DNA of 64,000 nucleotides from Caprella mutica (lineage: Eukaryota; Arthropoda; Malacostraca; Amphipoda; Caprellidae), in the NCBI GenBank assembly GCA_947561585.1, contig CANNZV010002341.1, forward strand, positions 38,674 through 102,673, written 5' to 3'. This document shows, piece after piece, positions 35,201 to 50,200 of this stretch (position 1 is the stretch's first letter; each line of letters opens with the position of its first letter). Both the position numbers and the translations under genes were made by a program. The notes under the pieces were generated by a model. That model searched no databases. It worked only from the letters and a program-made list of their open reading frames with translations, and had not been told where the DNA came from.

Positions 35201-38200
35201 AGAATCGAAATTGATTAACTCATAAAAAGTTCTAACATTTTAAAAATGGGTAAACCTTTTTTTTTGAACATGCTGTGTAGTTAAAAAGTTTCCAGTTAAA
35301 AAATAAAAAAATTAACGAAAATTTGTAATTGCAATTTTTTTTATCCATTTTGTATAATTTTTTAGCATGCAACAATCTTTACTAACTGCTACTTTGAAGT
35401 GCTTTGTAACTACTAAATTTTCTATGGGAATTTGTTTCACTACAACACATACTTTCTAATGCTTTATTTCTCAGAGTCTAAGTTTACTTTCCATGTATTA
35501 TTTTATATGAAAAATCGTGTACACGATTTACATGTGTATATAATATATATAACACACAGTAAATGAAAAGAAACTACTGAACAGAGACAATGACTGTACA
35601 GTCGCTAGAGTGAGTCTACTACAAGCTGTTGTAAACTTGTACAATATATTTGTTCCGCACCAATTGCCGATTTGCGCAATCTCGAGAATGCGTTGCACGT
35701 TTCTATGATCATTGAAAATGCGTGACAATCTCGAGAGTGTGCAAGGCAGGTAAAGGGATGAAGCAGAACCAACAGTGATGGAGTAGATTATCAATTATTT
35801 ATGCATTTAATTGGTCGATTTCATCAAAATATGATAGTTAAAGCTATACATAATAACTAGGTGATATATTAGTAATAAAGCTTCAGTTAGTTACTTAAAG
35901 AAAACTTGAACAGAACTGGTATTTTAATTTTTACTGAGATATCAAACATTCTACCAAACGTTTGGAATTAACCTCATTTGTTTTCAATGTAAAAATATCG
36001 TCATTTGAATTAAGAAAAATCTTCCATAAAATTACATATGAGAATCCGCTGCGCATTTTTAAGATCTTGAAAAAGTGCAACAATCTCGAGATTATCGCAC
36101 ATTTTCAAGATCATAAAAACGGGGAGCGCCTTCTCGAGATTGTGCAAAATCGGCAAATTGTTCGAAACAAATACATGTTATAGATTTACTCATTTATATA
36201 TAATATGCACTCCATAACGAATATAGACTATTACAACCCAAAAAAAATTACCCATCACCAGAAGGTGAGTGGCAATGCTCACAGATGCATAAAAGCTACT
36301 CCGTGAACGCAGTCACTTACAAAGAATGGAGAAAAAGGGACAAAAGCACCGCTGGAAGTAAGTAATGGTAAATGAAACTAACACAAAATCTAAGACCTCG
36401 CAGTTTAAGAGCATAACCCTATCGCTATTCTTTAAGGCTGCAAGTGGAGTTAGAAAAATGATAAAAATTAAAAAAGATCACCCATAATCGAAATGGAGGC
36501 CCAACGGAGTAAGCCACCTCCTTCTCTTCCATTCGCCACAGACAGCATCAGGATAGAGCACCTGGGAGCTTATTTTTCCAAACACAGATCAAATTATTGC
36601 CACACAATTCTTCATTATGTCTGCAATAAAATATTGTCCAGAGTAGTGCATTAATTCTCATCATCTAATGTGGCCCTAATTTAATATAATTCATTTTGGC
36701 ATGTTTTACTTAGTTTATTTAATGGGAAAAATTAGAATAAAAATAATAAATTCCAGGCTAATTTTCTCTAACATTTAGCTACAGTTAAAAATTTAAATAC
36801 CCATAAATTAATAATAATGCAACTTTTCAAACCTCAATTCTCACCAATTAGAAAAAAGGGAAAACTCTCACCATTGAGCAAATACTCAATAAATGACAAT
36901 AACCCAAACGAAGTTAGTCATCTCTGACAACTCTTAAATGATTGCGTTATAATTAAACATTTGCACATTTCCATGATATTTTTTTCAGTAGCGGTTTAAC
37001 GTCTGCTTCGGAACCATTGGCCATATCACTGACGTCAAAAGGAAATTAAGTACAAGGGACTAGAAGAAGCAGTCAGATAGGAAAGTGGCTCCATGAACAA
37101 AGTCACTTACCACCGTCGGTGATAATGCTCATGGATGCAGAAAAGCTACTCCGTGAATGCAGTCACTTACCAAGGAATGTGACGAAATGGGATACAAGCA
37201 CCGGTGGCTGCACTGACGGATGGAAGAGGAAAATGAAGAGGTGATAGTAAATGAAGCCTACGAGCCTACCTAACACAAAAATCTAAGACCTCGTAGTTGA
37301 AGAGCATAACCCTAGCGCTATCCTCTAAAACTGCAAGTAGCGTTAAAAAAATGATAAACATGGTAAAAATGAAAAAAGACAATCCATAATCCAAATTACA
37401 ACAGTTCGGGGCCCAAGGGACGCCACCCCCCTTCTCTTCCATTCACCACAGACAGCTTCAGGATAGAGCCCCTGGGGGCCATTTCCATGATAGTCCATGT
37501 ACTATACGTGACCGGAAAATTCGTCCACAAAATATTCGTCTACGGAATATTCGTCCATTAAACGAAAATAATTAATTTGAATGGAACAAAATGCTATGAT
37601 AAATGTTTTGTTATAAAGTTATTTAATGCATGTAGGTGATAGTACATAGTTAATCTACTTTGTTGCATCCATTATAATGTTTGTTGTACTGCAAAATTCA
37701 TGATTGTCTAATGAAACATTAAGAATAATTTCATTAACTTAATTTAAGATAAAATGTTTGGTGCCTTAGCGTTCTTAACACCTGAAGATGTTGTTGGCGT
37801 TAATGAGAATTTATACGAGGATGTCAATTGAGTTTTTTAACTACTTTGAAGCTAAGTGCATTGGAATATAACAGCTAGGGAAGACGAAATCAACGCGAAA
37901 ACCTGATAAATTTAATTGAATTTTTATAGATAAAATAAATTCAAAAATTTAATAAAAACATGATATTTAAATTTCCTGTCTATATATTCCCTTGCGTATC
38001 ATATTCTTCATGCATAATACCCGTAGAGTAAAAGCGGTCCCCAAATAAATAAATAAACACACTAAGGAAATTATTAATATAGAATACTATAGATAATGAT
38101 GATATGTTCGTATCTAGGATTCCGATCCTTAATTCTTATGCCAGATTCTGATGAGAAAATACCAAGCAAAACTGAGACGGCAAAGAAGAAATCTCCTCTG

Positions 38201-41200
38201 CCGCTTCAGTTTTGATGGATATTTCCTCCTCAGTCGCAGTTTTGGTAAGTATCCTCTCGTCCTTTTCACAAAAGGAGGAGGAGGAGACCTGTGAAAAGGA
38301 AGAGGACACCACAGAACTAGACAGAAACAATAGCACGCCTCAAGAGTAGCCACTAAGATGCAAATGAGAAGATGTGGAAAGGGGTGCTGGTCAAAAGCTG
38401 GACTAGCAATACATCAGAGAAGAATGTAAACTGCAGCAAAAAAGAGGAAACATTTTAAGTGTGACGGATGCGATTTGTCTTTCGAAACACTAAAAACACA
38501 CAGTATATAGTGATCGGGTCAGAGTGCAGAGTCAGACAATCTGAGAAGATACGAAAACTGCGAAAGAGACTTCTCAAAAGCCAACATCGCGAGACATAGG
38601 AGGGGATGTGGGGGTGTGGTCGTCGATAGGGCTCCCCGAAACCAACAACCACGCCTTCCTCAAAATCGTGAAGGTAGGACAGTAGGAGAGAGTGGCGCTG
38701 GTGTCTATGGTGGCATTCAGCAAAAAATTTGGCCAGACATGAACGACAGAGTGAGGAGGTGGGACGGAAGAGAGGAGCCAGCCCTGGTCGGGGTTAAGGT
38801 GCTCGAAGATAAGTAGATAGATAGAAAAGGCCCTTGAAAAGGAGGAGGAGACCTGTGAAAAGGATCGAGGCCCGTGAAAAGGAGGAGGAGGCCAGTGAAA
38901 AGGAGGAGGAGGCCAGTGAATAGGAGGAGGAGGCCAGTGAATAGGAGGAGGAGACATGTGAAAAGGAGGAAGAGGAGGAGACCTGTGAGAAGGAGGAAGA
39001 GGAGGAGACCTGTGAAAAGGAGGAAGAGGAGGAGACCTGTAAAAAAGGAAGAAGAGGAGGAGACCTGTAAAAAAGGAAGAAGAGGAGGAGACCTGTGAAA
39101 AAGAGGAAGAGGAGGAGACCTGTGAAAAAGAGGAAGAGGAGGAGACCTGTGAAAAGGAGGAAGAGGAGGAGACCTGTGAAAAGGAGGAAGAGGAGGAGAC
39201 CTGCGAAAAGGAGGAAGAGGAGACCTGTGAAAAGGAGGAAGAGGAGACCTGTGAAAAAGAGGAAGAGGAGGAGACCTGTGAAAAGGAGGAAGAGGAGGAG
39301 ACCTGTGAAAAGGAGGAAGAGGAGGAGACCTGTGAAAAAGAGGAACAGGAGGAGACCTGTGAAAAGAAGGAGGAAGATACCTGTTATGAGGAGCTGGCCA
39401 GTGAGAATATGGTCTCCCCAGTCTCTTGCTCAAGTGTCGTAAGAGCTAAGTTCATGAGAGGAGTAGCAGACACAGCAGCTGACTGGTGACATCTCAGGAA
39501 TAACCGAGTCAACCGCTATCTTCAAAGTTCGCTAATGACTTCAGTACCACTAGAATAATATCAACAAATCAATACGACGTAGTATGATAAGCAGCTCTAG
39601 TTTAATGTTTTCTTGTAAGGGGGTCAAGTTAGGAGGTAGACCAGTGCACCGTCATACGCGGTCAAGAAAGCAGGTGAATGTGTGACAGTCGGTCTGCTGA
39701 CAGTTAACTCTTTCAGCGTTAGGCCTATCAACAATTAGTGTAACAAAAAAAAAGTGCCTGGCTTCAATAAAACATCACCAAGAATTTGTGTGTGTTATAA
39801 ACTGTACTCTATCATAAAACAATGTTTTTATTATGACACGTTTTATTTTAACATTGAGCGATAAATTATTGTACACAATGCGTCGATTGTTGCAAAGAAT
39901 TGTAAGCGCAAGGATTGCACACCGCTATTACATAAGAATAAACACAGAACATTTTAGTGGTCAATGAGAACTGGTAGAAATTAGTCCAGTCAAACAATCC
40001 TACCCTGTTGTGAAGATCATTTTAGAGTTCATTGAGTTATATTAATGAATGATGTGCTAAGGTCAAGATCACAAAGCGTCTCTAGCAACCTTTAGCAGCG
40101 AGAACAGGTTGCTAGGGGCGATACAATGCAGTATAACGTTAGCCAATAGATATTCTATGAACAGTAGCTACTGAATAATGATAATTCATTCTTATTGCAT
40201 CATTACGGAAATACATAATATAAGAAAATACAACTTCATATTTATCATTAGTTGCTATTAAAAGATGTGACAATCAAACCTCCAACTTTAGACACTATCC
40301 TAATTACCTAATAATACCTGTGATTTCTAAATTAGTTAAATAACGTAAGGATTGTAGAGAAACAACTTAGTTTTCGAAGATAAAATAATGTAACCAAATA
40401 CACAATTATAAATAATACTAAATTCTTTGTATAAGTCATTACATCAGTAGTTTCATTATTATAATTAATACATTTCGTAAGAGAAAGGATGAGACAGCAG
40501 TTACGACCAAAGTTAAATTATTTCTATGAAAACTTTCATTAATTTTATGCGTTTGACAGTAACTGTTGTGTAGTTAAACCTTAAAGTATAACAGCTATAT
40601 CTAAATATTATCAGACTGGAAATAGAATATGCAATAAAATATTGATAACGCTGTATAAATTATATGGGGAAATTAATAGGACAAATTAGAGCAAATAAAG
40701 CTATTTGGCTTAAATAGATTATGATTCATGATCATATGAAACATTCTCAAGAGTTTTCAGTAACTATTGCACCACTTCATTAGCTGAAATATCAGCTACT
40801 GTCACCAATCGCATGCCTGCTTCACATGTCATTTCAGTGCATTTTAAGATGGCTAACTATTGGGTGGTGGAACGTTGCTATGTTTGAATTTGTAATGGCC
40901 ATCATATCTACATATCTCACCAACAGAGGTACACCCACCTAATAATATAATTCATTGTTTACAATCCTGTGAAGCAGAAACTAACCTGATCTAATATAAC
41001 CCGGTATAAGATTTCATTAATAGAGGAACAGATGCAAATAACTAGTGAGGAAGAACGTTGCAATGACTAGTCTGAAAGCAATACCTTCAGCTCATATGAT
41101 ACTAGTTTACATTTTTCTGACCCAGCTGATGATAGTTTATGCCCTGGCACGTCAGGTATCACCTGAGCACCAGCACCACGAGACTGATTCACTACTTAAT

Positions 41201-44200
41201 CCAGGTGATAAAGGAGACAGTGAACATAGCAACCAGCAAATTAACATCATAGTTAATGATGACACTCAGGAGAATCACATTGACTTTCAGAATAGAAATG
41301 AAACTCTTCACAGACTGCAAACAGACACGATAGATGAAGAGAGAATTTCATATGAAAATGAAACCATGGACAACTTGGAAAAGAGACTTGAACAGTTACA
41401 GCAGCTGCTTCTTAAAGGTAATTCCTTGTGAAAATACTGCAGATAGTAACTGTTAAATTATTAGAAGGTAAAAGACCTGTCCCATAGCCCACATTGTGTT
41501 ACAGAGAGACTTCAGGCGGCACTGGATTGGGCCCCAGTCATATGGATTCACCCCAATGAGACATTCTTCCCGGGAGATGTTCATGATTTTCTGAATAGCA
41601 GTGAGACTTCGTGAGTATGATAATTATTTAAAAGGGAAATTTAGTGTACTGCTCTATAGAAATATTTTCTGATAACGCGTTTTGAATATAGATGTACATT
41701 AAAAGAAGCATATGTGGAAATTCTTATTTTGAACTACCAATTGGGAATCGAATTTCCCTCACTAACTTGAGGCTCGCATTTCCTTCACTAATTTGAGGCT
41801 CGCATTTCCCCTGACTAACTTGAGGCTCGCATTTCCCCTGACTAACTTGAGGCTCGCATTTCCTTCACTAACTTGAGGCTCGCATTTCCCTCACTAACTT
41901 GAGGCTCGCATTTCCCTCACTAACTTGAGGCTCGCATTTCCCTCACTAACTTGAGGCTCGCATTTCCTTCACTAACTTGAGGCTCGCATTTCCTTCACTA
42001 ACTTGAGGCTCGCATTTCCCTCACTAACTTGAGGCTCGCATTTCCCTCACTAACTTGAGGCTCGCATTTCCCTCACTAACTTGAGGCTCGCATTTCCCTC
42101 ACTAACTTGAGGCTCGCATTTCCCTCACTAACTTGAGGCTTGCATTTCCCTCACTAACTTGAGGCTCGCATTTCCCTCACTAACTTGAGGCTCGCATTTC
42201 CCTCACTAACTTGAGGCTCGCATTTCCCTCACTAACTTGAGGCTCGCATTTCCCTCACTAACTTGAGGCTCGCATTTCCTTCACTAACTTGAGGCTCGCA
42301 TTTCCTTCACTAACTTGAGGCTCGCATTTCCTTCACTAACTTGAGGCTCGCATTTCCTTCACTAACTTGAGGCTCGCATTTCCTTCACTAACTTGAGGCT
42401 CGCATTTCCCTCACTAACTTGAGGCTCGCATTTCCTTCACTAACTTGAGGCTCGCATTTCCTTCACTAACTTGAGGCTCGCATTTCCTTCACTAACTTGA
42501 GGCTCGCATTTCCTTCACTAACTTGAGGCTCGCATTTCCTTCACTAACTTGAGGCTCGCATTTCCTTCACTAACTTGAGGCTCGCATTTCCTTCACTAAC
42601 TTGAGGCTCGCATTTCCCTCACTAACTTGAGGCTCGCATTTCCCTCACTAACTTGAGGCTCGCATTTCCTTCACTAACTTGAGGCTCGCATTTCCTTCAC
42701 TATTTTGAGGCTCGCATTTCCCTCACTAACTTGAGGCTCGCATTTCCTTCACTAACTTGAGGCTCGCATTTCCTTCACTATTTTGAGGCTCGCATTTCCC
42801 TCACTAACTTGAGGCTCGCATTTCCCTCACTAACTTGAGGCTCGCATTTCCCTCACTAACTTGAGGCTCGCATTTCCCTCACTATTTTGAGGCTCGCATT
42901 TCCCTCACTATTTTGAGGCTCGCATTTCCCTCACTAACTTGAGGCTCGCATTTCCTTCACTAACTTGAGGCTCGCATTTCCTTCACTATTTTGAGGCTCG
43001 CATTTCCCTCACTAACTTGAGGCTCGCATTTCCCTCACTATTTTGAGGCTCGCATTTCCCTCACTAACTTGAGGCTCGCATTCCCCTCACTAACTTAAGG
43101 CTCGCATTTCCTTCACTATTTTGAGGCTCGCATTTCCTTCACTATTTTGAGGCTCTCATTTCCTTCACTATTTTGAGGCTCGCATTTTCCTCACTAACTT
43201 GAGGCTCGCATTCCCCTCACTAACTTGAGGCTCGCATTTTCTTCTGACCCAGAAAATGAAATTGGAGTTAAATTAATACCAATATTCAACATGCAAAGAG
43301 CTATGTATTTCTTAATCTTGAACACAGATATAATTAACAGATGATAATATCCCAATGCGGTAGTGTTAATTAAATGGCTACAATAGAAAGGAGGTGAATA
43401 AACTAACCCTGGAGACTGACTCTAAGTTACGACCCAGGTTCTCAAATACCAGGCGTCATATACTCTGACTACATTTCTCACCAGAACCTATCTTATTAGT
43501 AGGTTACAACTTGGGTTTTAAGCATTAATTGCCTTGTACATTTCACATAGAAGAAGGTTATTATAATTATTACAAGATTTTAAGCTTTCTTCTACACATC
43601 AATAAATCTATTCATTACTCGGTGGGAAACATACCTAGACTAATTACTTTAAGACATATTTTAGAGCTGTGATATTCTAATATATTTTTATCTCGCATTT
43701 CCCTAACTTAAAACTCGCCTTTCCAAAACTAACATAAGATTCCTTTCCCTCGCTAAATTAAAACTCGCATTGCCCTCATTAACAAAAGACTTATTTCCCT
43801 CACAATTATCCCCTCCCTTATTCTAGAGGCACCAGTTGGCAAGAAGAAGAGAGGACAGGAAGAGTTTACAAGATTCTCCCTGAAGGTCCTAGCAGCGAGT
43901 CACTGCATCTTAGCGCTTCTATCGACACCGGTTAGAATAAAAATACCTAGTTTCAGGTGTCTGTGCAGTAACTTTATTTCAGGAAAGTAAATCCACAAAA
44001 TGGCAATTCCTTTATCATTTTTATTATAGTCGACACAACTAATTGTATGTGTCTGTTCAGATTGCAAAAACTGTCGTTTACCGGACATTTTACACGGAAA
44101 TCTACCTTCAGAGGGTTTGATTGGAGCACCAATATATACCCACATAGAGGAGTGCAGTCCGAATCTCAATAACCTAGAATACCAACAGGTCAGTTAACTT

Positions 44201-47200
44201 TGTCTGAATAGACATATGACAATGTACAGTAGAACATTTGTGGTGAAATGTATTTGTGTTCACAGATTGATGTTGACTCTACTCTGTCTGTTGATGAGCA
44301 AAGAATGCAGGGCATTTCATCGCAATACGAAGAAGAGGTACTTCTAGCGAATGATTACAATTTCAATGATCAAGGTAAATGTACAGTTAGTCGCTACTGG
44401 AAGCACATCAACAACTAATATTTCCAATTATTCAATTTAGTAACGACCACAATTTCTTCAGGAATATTCCGTACAGATGGTCATAATAAGAATGGGCAAA
44501 TCGGGAGAATAAAGCAGAATTTCACAGTGACCTATTGGTCATTCTATCCGTACAACAAAGGCAAAGAAGTCTGCACCGGATATATTTGGCTATTGGGGAG
44601 AGTGGCCAAGCCCCTCTTCAGGGGAAGATGCTTAGGTGAGAACGTAGAGATGGGAAACCACGTGGGTGACTGGGAACACGTCTCTATTCATTTTGAGGTA
44701 AATAATTATACTTTATTCATCAATTACGTTGATATGCAGTCACGATACTCGTTTTATTAAATATTCAATGTCTATGAAGGATGGAAGTGCAAAGCATCTA
44801 TACATATCTTCACATAACTTTGGTGTCTACTACACACTCAATTCAACAACTGGACACTTTGATTATGTGAAGAAGGAAGTAAGAAAAGGACTTCCTGTTT
44901 CCGTGAGATACCCTCAGCAAATAAAAAGAGAAAATGGTCGCATAGTTTTGTACTCAGCTCTAGGATCGCATGGTCTCTGGCCTCATGAAGGTAACTTTGG
45001 GCTGCTAATGAGAAATAGAATATTTTGAGAACATAATTTAGCATACCTTTCCATTGTAAGGTACACACTTCTATAATAGAATATTAGTGCCACTGAAGGA
45101 TGAAACAGCAAGAGGCTACCTTTGGAATACTTGGGAACACCTTGATGTCATCAGTCAACCATTAGCAAGTGAAGAGACAAGCAGGTAACCCCTACATTCT
45201 AAATGATAATATAAAGAAAATTGAACGTAATGTTAGTAGTCATGGAAAATGAGATTTTTCAATTTAATTTCATTAATTGGGCCTTTGAACAGACAATGGC
45301 TAAACTACAGAGGGAGGTGGGGTAACCCAAAAAACAGATGTCATCCCGCATTATTTGGATTCTGTGAAACAAATGGAGGTCCAAAGGGAATAAAAATGAA
45401 GAAGAAGAATTTCCAGTGTGACGGATCAACTAGCTAATCTTGATCTATTATTTGCTCAACTTATAGGAAGTGTCATAGTATATTATAAACAGTTTGTATG
45501 TTCTATAGAAATAACCAATAAAATGAGGAGAAATGTTAACTTATTGAACCTACAAACAGTGGTTAATGCAGTAACATTTGATAGCTAAATTCACGATTCA
45601 CATGAAAATTATACACATTTGAGCAAATTAAATATCTTCTAAAAAGATTTGTACTCAACGGAGAGTTCAAATTTTCTTCAGGGCTAGATATTAGAGCTCA
45701 ACAACAACAAACTCAACATTGAAGGAAGCTATAAGAAAAATTAATGGTTTCGTCAGGAACAAATTGAAAAACTTGACAGAATAATGAATTTATGATCAAA
45801 TGTCAAGTCTTTCTATATAAACTCTCTATCCTATCTTATATTATAAAAAAAAATCAAAATGTATTTATTCATTTTCAAATTTAAAACGAAAAATTAAAAA
45901 ACGAAACGAAAAATTAAAAAACGAAAAATTAAAAGTACCTAGTTATTGGTGTCATTATTTTTCTTCTTCAAGACCATGCTTCAATTCTTTTTATACATAA
46001 CAAATAATAGAGGTAGCCTACACAACTAACCTCTCAAATCTCATACAATCTAACCACTCATGATTTACTCCATCGGACAACTACTAGCTAAAGCAGTAGC
46101 TATATCAATTTCCTTTCAACTTATTTCCCCTCATATTTTTCTGCTCTCAAACAATCTTATCGTTTTCAAATTTGTCCTGAGTTGATGATCAGTGCCATGT
46201 TCCTCTCGTTCCTAAGTGTCCACTTGTTACCAAGTGTTTCCCAGTTCCTAAGTAACATGTTGTTCCTAAGTGTCACTTAGTTACAAGCTGTAAGAGGACC
46301 CTTACGAACACGAATTTTTCGTCTTAAATTTCAACATTAATAGATAAATTGTAGAACAAAATTATATAATAAAATATAGGATGGAGAGGTTATATAGAAA
46401 GTAGGTACAAAACATACCACAGTTGATTATACAATTCATTAATTAACGTCTTGCTCCTGACGATTAATAGACACCTTTCAATTCAAATGCTCAAACTGTA
46501 TTATTCTTTCAATGTTAACATTTTAATAACATTCAATTTTGATATTTGAAAATACCAAATATGTCAGCAGTAATTAAAGTTTTCATTCAATAATAGTCAA
46601 TAGATAAATATTTAGCTAGAATAACAGAGGTTATTTAGCTAGAATAACAGAGGTTATTTAGCTACAATAACAGATGTTATTTAGCTAGAATAACAGAGGT
46701 TTTTTAGCTACAATAACAGTAGTTATTCTAAGTGCAGATAACAGTTTCTACTGTATTTCCCAAATACTGAGATAGTTACATCCGGGAAATGTGATGAGCA
46801 ACTGCCTCTGCTTTAGAAACAGCTTTATATATTGCTGTAGAGCCGATACTAATTACTCAAAAAGTAACATGTCGACCTTAGTTCTGATAAGTTCTAACTA
46901 GTAAAACAAACATTCTAAAATCTTTTATATTAAGGGTACTAGAGTCTTTAGGTAGTGGGCTTCCATGTCCCAAATTTTTGTGAGGGTACGACCACTTGAA
47001 CCACCCCCCAGGAGGGTCCAAAAAAGAAAGGGGGGTGAGTGATAGTCAAAATTCATGATTTTTTTTATTATTTTATTTTTGAACCGATCGTTTTGAAATT
47101 TGTATGGTATAAGTAACTTCGCAAAAGAAACACATTTTATTCGTACACCTTTTTCGATTTTGGCTTTAGTTTTTGAGAAAAAATTAGTTTATCAATTAAA

Positions 47201-50200
47201 GAAAATTATTACAAATGTCAAAAGCCGAGAAGTGTATGAGTGTATATGCTAAAATAAAACTAAGACAGTTTTGGAATCCTTGGAACATTTTGAACAAATC
47301 TATAGAGGAGTTTTTCTCTCTCATTCTCTTTTTATCGCAGTTCAAAATCGAAAATTGTTGATTTTTTCGAAAATTTTACTGTCATCAAAAAATCCTAATA
47401 AAAAAATCTCTATGCATTTTTTCGAAATGTTCCAAGGATTACAAAACTGTCTTTGTTTTTATTCTAGCATTACTGCATATACACTCATACACTTCTCTTC
47501 TTTTGAAATTTGTAAAAAAACTACATCTTTTTCGAAAACTGAAGCCAAAATCGAAAAAGTTAAATGTAGCGAAGTTACATATAGCTTACAAATTTCAAAA
47601 CGATCGGTTCAAAAATAAAAAAGTTTTTTCAAAAGTGGGTTCTTTTGTTTGAAGGATCTTTAGGTAGTGGGCTTTCATGTCAAAAAAATTTCGAGGGTAC
47701 AAGCACAATTTTTTTACATTGAACAAAATATAGTATATAGAATTAGTGTACCATGCAAACGTTCTTTCATTTTTGTTAATAGAAAAAGAATAGATTGGAG
47801 TAACAATAGGGGAGGGGACATTCCAGGACAAGTGAGTGGACCAAGGGTTAACACCACACCCCCTCAGAATTGCTTCAAAGTTGGTATGAAGGGTTCTTGT
47901 GCCCAAAAAACTCTATTTTGAGAATCTCAGCTACCTAGCTCTTATTAGTCAAATGTCATGACCTTGAGAACTTTTTAAAAAAAGAGCAAAATGTCTTGAC
48001 ATCACCATTTTTGAAAGGTCATAACTTTCTTATTATTAGACCTAGAACAAAAAGTTTAGCATGTTTTTTGTTCAGAATAAGCTTGGCAATCTTTCTAGGT
48101 GTACAAAATTTAATTTTTTTGAATGAAAAAGGGCACTTACCCTCTCTTGATCTTGACCTTTACCCTCAAAAGCCCCACCTGACAAAAAAAAATAACGAAA
48201 CAAAAAATGTAGATTGACTACTTTGTGATGTAATGATTTGATATAGTTAGTACGTCATTAGTATGTCACTATAAATGTAAGCTTTGTAGAATGAAAGAGT
48301 TAGTTCGCAGGTAGCCACCGCTCAGGAAACATCTCCTGATCACAGTTCGCAGGTAGCCACCGCTCAGAAAACATCTCTTGAGCACAGTTCGCAGGTAGCC
48401 ACCGTGCAGTGAACATCCTCTAATCACAGTCGCAAGTAGTGTCATTATAGTCAACATCTTCTGATCAGTCTTGCAGTTAACTCCTTGAGCACAGACACCA
48501 ACTAAAGTTTCGTGAAGTAACAACGATAGTACTTGTGATAAAACGAGAAGATTTTTAACACGTTGAAGGTGTGAATACTATTTGACAATTTTAGTGAGAA
48601 ATTTAAGTATAAAAGTTAAATAAGAACAGTGACAGTAACCAGGTCACCAGTTACTGCATGGTAGTCATATACCCAGTCAGAAATTCTACACAAACGAACA
48701 AGAAGAGGAGCTGAGGAGGAATAAAAAAGATAAGTCATCCATTACTTTTTGATATTATTAAATTATTAATTTTCCCAGTGCAGACGATTATCTTATTAGT
48801 AGAATATAATCAGTATAAATTTTTTTTTCCAAACGATTGATAAAATAAGTCATAGGTAAAGTAGGATATGTGGCGATTTTTTTTTATGAAAAAATAATAT
48901 ATGATAATCACTAATCTTTTGTTATTCAAAAAGAAAGGGGAGAGAGAGAGTTCTTGAAGTTTAAATGTGTTGTTAGGAGGAAAATTTATAGCAATTAAGT
49001 ATGAGTTAAAGAAGAATATGGCAACTGTCAGTTTGACTCAATTTGGAAAGAAACCAGTAAGTAGGTATAAAGCAGACGGGAGAAAGAAAAAAAAAGTACA
49101 ATGTTTAAGTGAGTGAAAAGAGACGGTGGTTATTTGTGATACTCCGTGCATGTCACGTTAAAATTAGGGTTAAATGAAGTTTTCGGTAAGCTGAAAACCG
49201 TATAGTAGTTAGTGGTAAGCTGAAACCATGGAGAAAGTTAATTTTTCTCAGGTAAGTTTTCGGTAAAGCTGAAACCGTAATGGAGTTTGTGGTAAACTGA
49301 AACCATGGAGAAAGCTTGATTTTCTCAGGAAAGTTTTCGGTAGAACTGAAACCGTAACGTATAGTTCGTGGAAAAGCTGAAACCACAGAATCAGAGAAAG
49401 TTTGATTTTCTCAAATGAGTTATAGCGGTATGTGAAACCGTAAAGTGAATTAATGAGGTTCGATAAAAGGTCGAACAAGTTAATTAAAAAATGTTATGAG
49501 TAACCAGTGTGATATGAGTTAAGGGTTAACAATATCGCAAAGGTGCGATTAAAGAAACTACTATGACGCTGAGTAGTGCAGTAGAGATGAATGCATGTGA
49601 TTAGTAAAGTCAGTGTATCTACTGTACCAGTGGGTAGAATAGTAGGGATTGCTATTTTAAAAGATTAAATGTTGCTAGTGACGAAATAAAATGCCATTAT
49701 GTATTAATTTATCTTGCGAAAAAGCAGTTGTCATCTAGGAATTTTCAGACAGCAGACATTGTTGATAGTTCAAAATGTCTGAGTCAGTTAATAAATAGAT
49801 ATCCGGTGATCCAAGTAAGTATCACGGTGTAAGAACATGAATGTGAGAAGCAAGAATGGGTCAGCATAAAAAATAAAAGCAGACACGGATACACGAAAGG
49901 AAATGTGTGTGAAATAAAATAATATCACAATGCAAAAGAGTGATAGGTGTTTTATTCAGTTTATAGGATAAGAGAGTATTGCAACGATCAGCAATATTAA
50001 TGAGACATTAGTCAGAAAAAAATATGAGATTATAAATTAACTTACGTCTATATTTAAAATATCTATGATATTAATATTATGAATTCGCAAAGAAAATAAA
50101 ATTAAAACTGAAGAGTAAATTTGAAAATAAGTAATCACTATGGGTGATTAATAAATTATAATACAAAATGATTATGCCAGGGGTCACAAATGCTAATATT

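Noticed and set aside
38717..39442. Long frames encoding RRKRRRPVK or FHRSPPLPP repeats on both strands
   Set aside because: They are alternative-frame readings of the purine-rich minisatellite; the supported frame is the acidic EKEEEEETC one, and even that is broken.
44036..44060. Exon 4 of the Vps62-like gene starting at the TATAG acceptor at 44030-44035
   Set aside because: It would break the phase from exon 3; the CTGTTCAG acceptor at 44060 keeps phase and yields the conserved CKNCRLPD segment.
44729..44779. Upstream extension of exon 7 of the Vps62-like gene (acceptor TATGCAG at about 44743)
   Set aside because: Its phase does not fit the exon 6 donor; the acceptor at 44778-44779 keeps phase and family spacing after GDWEHVSIHFE.
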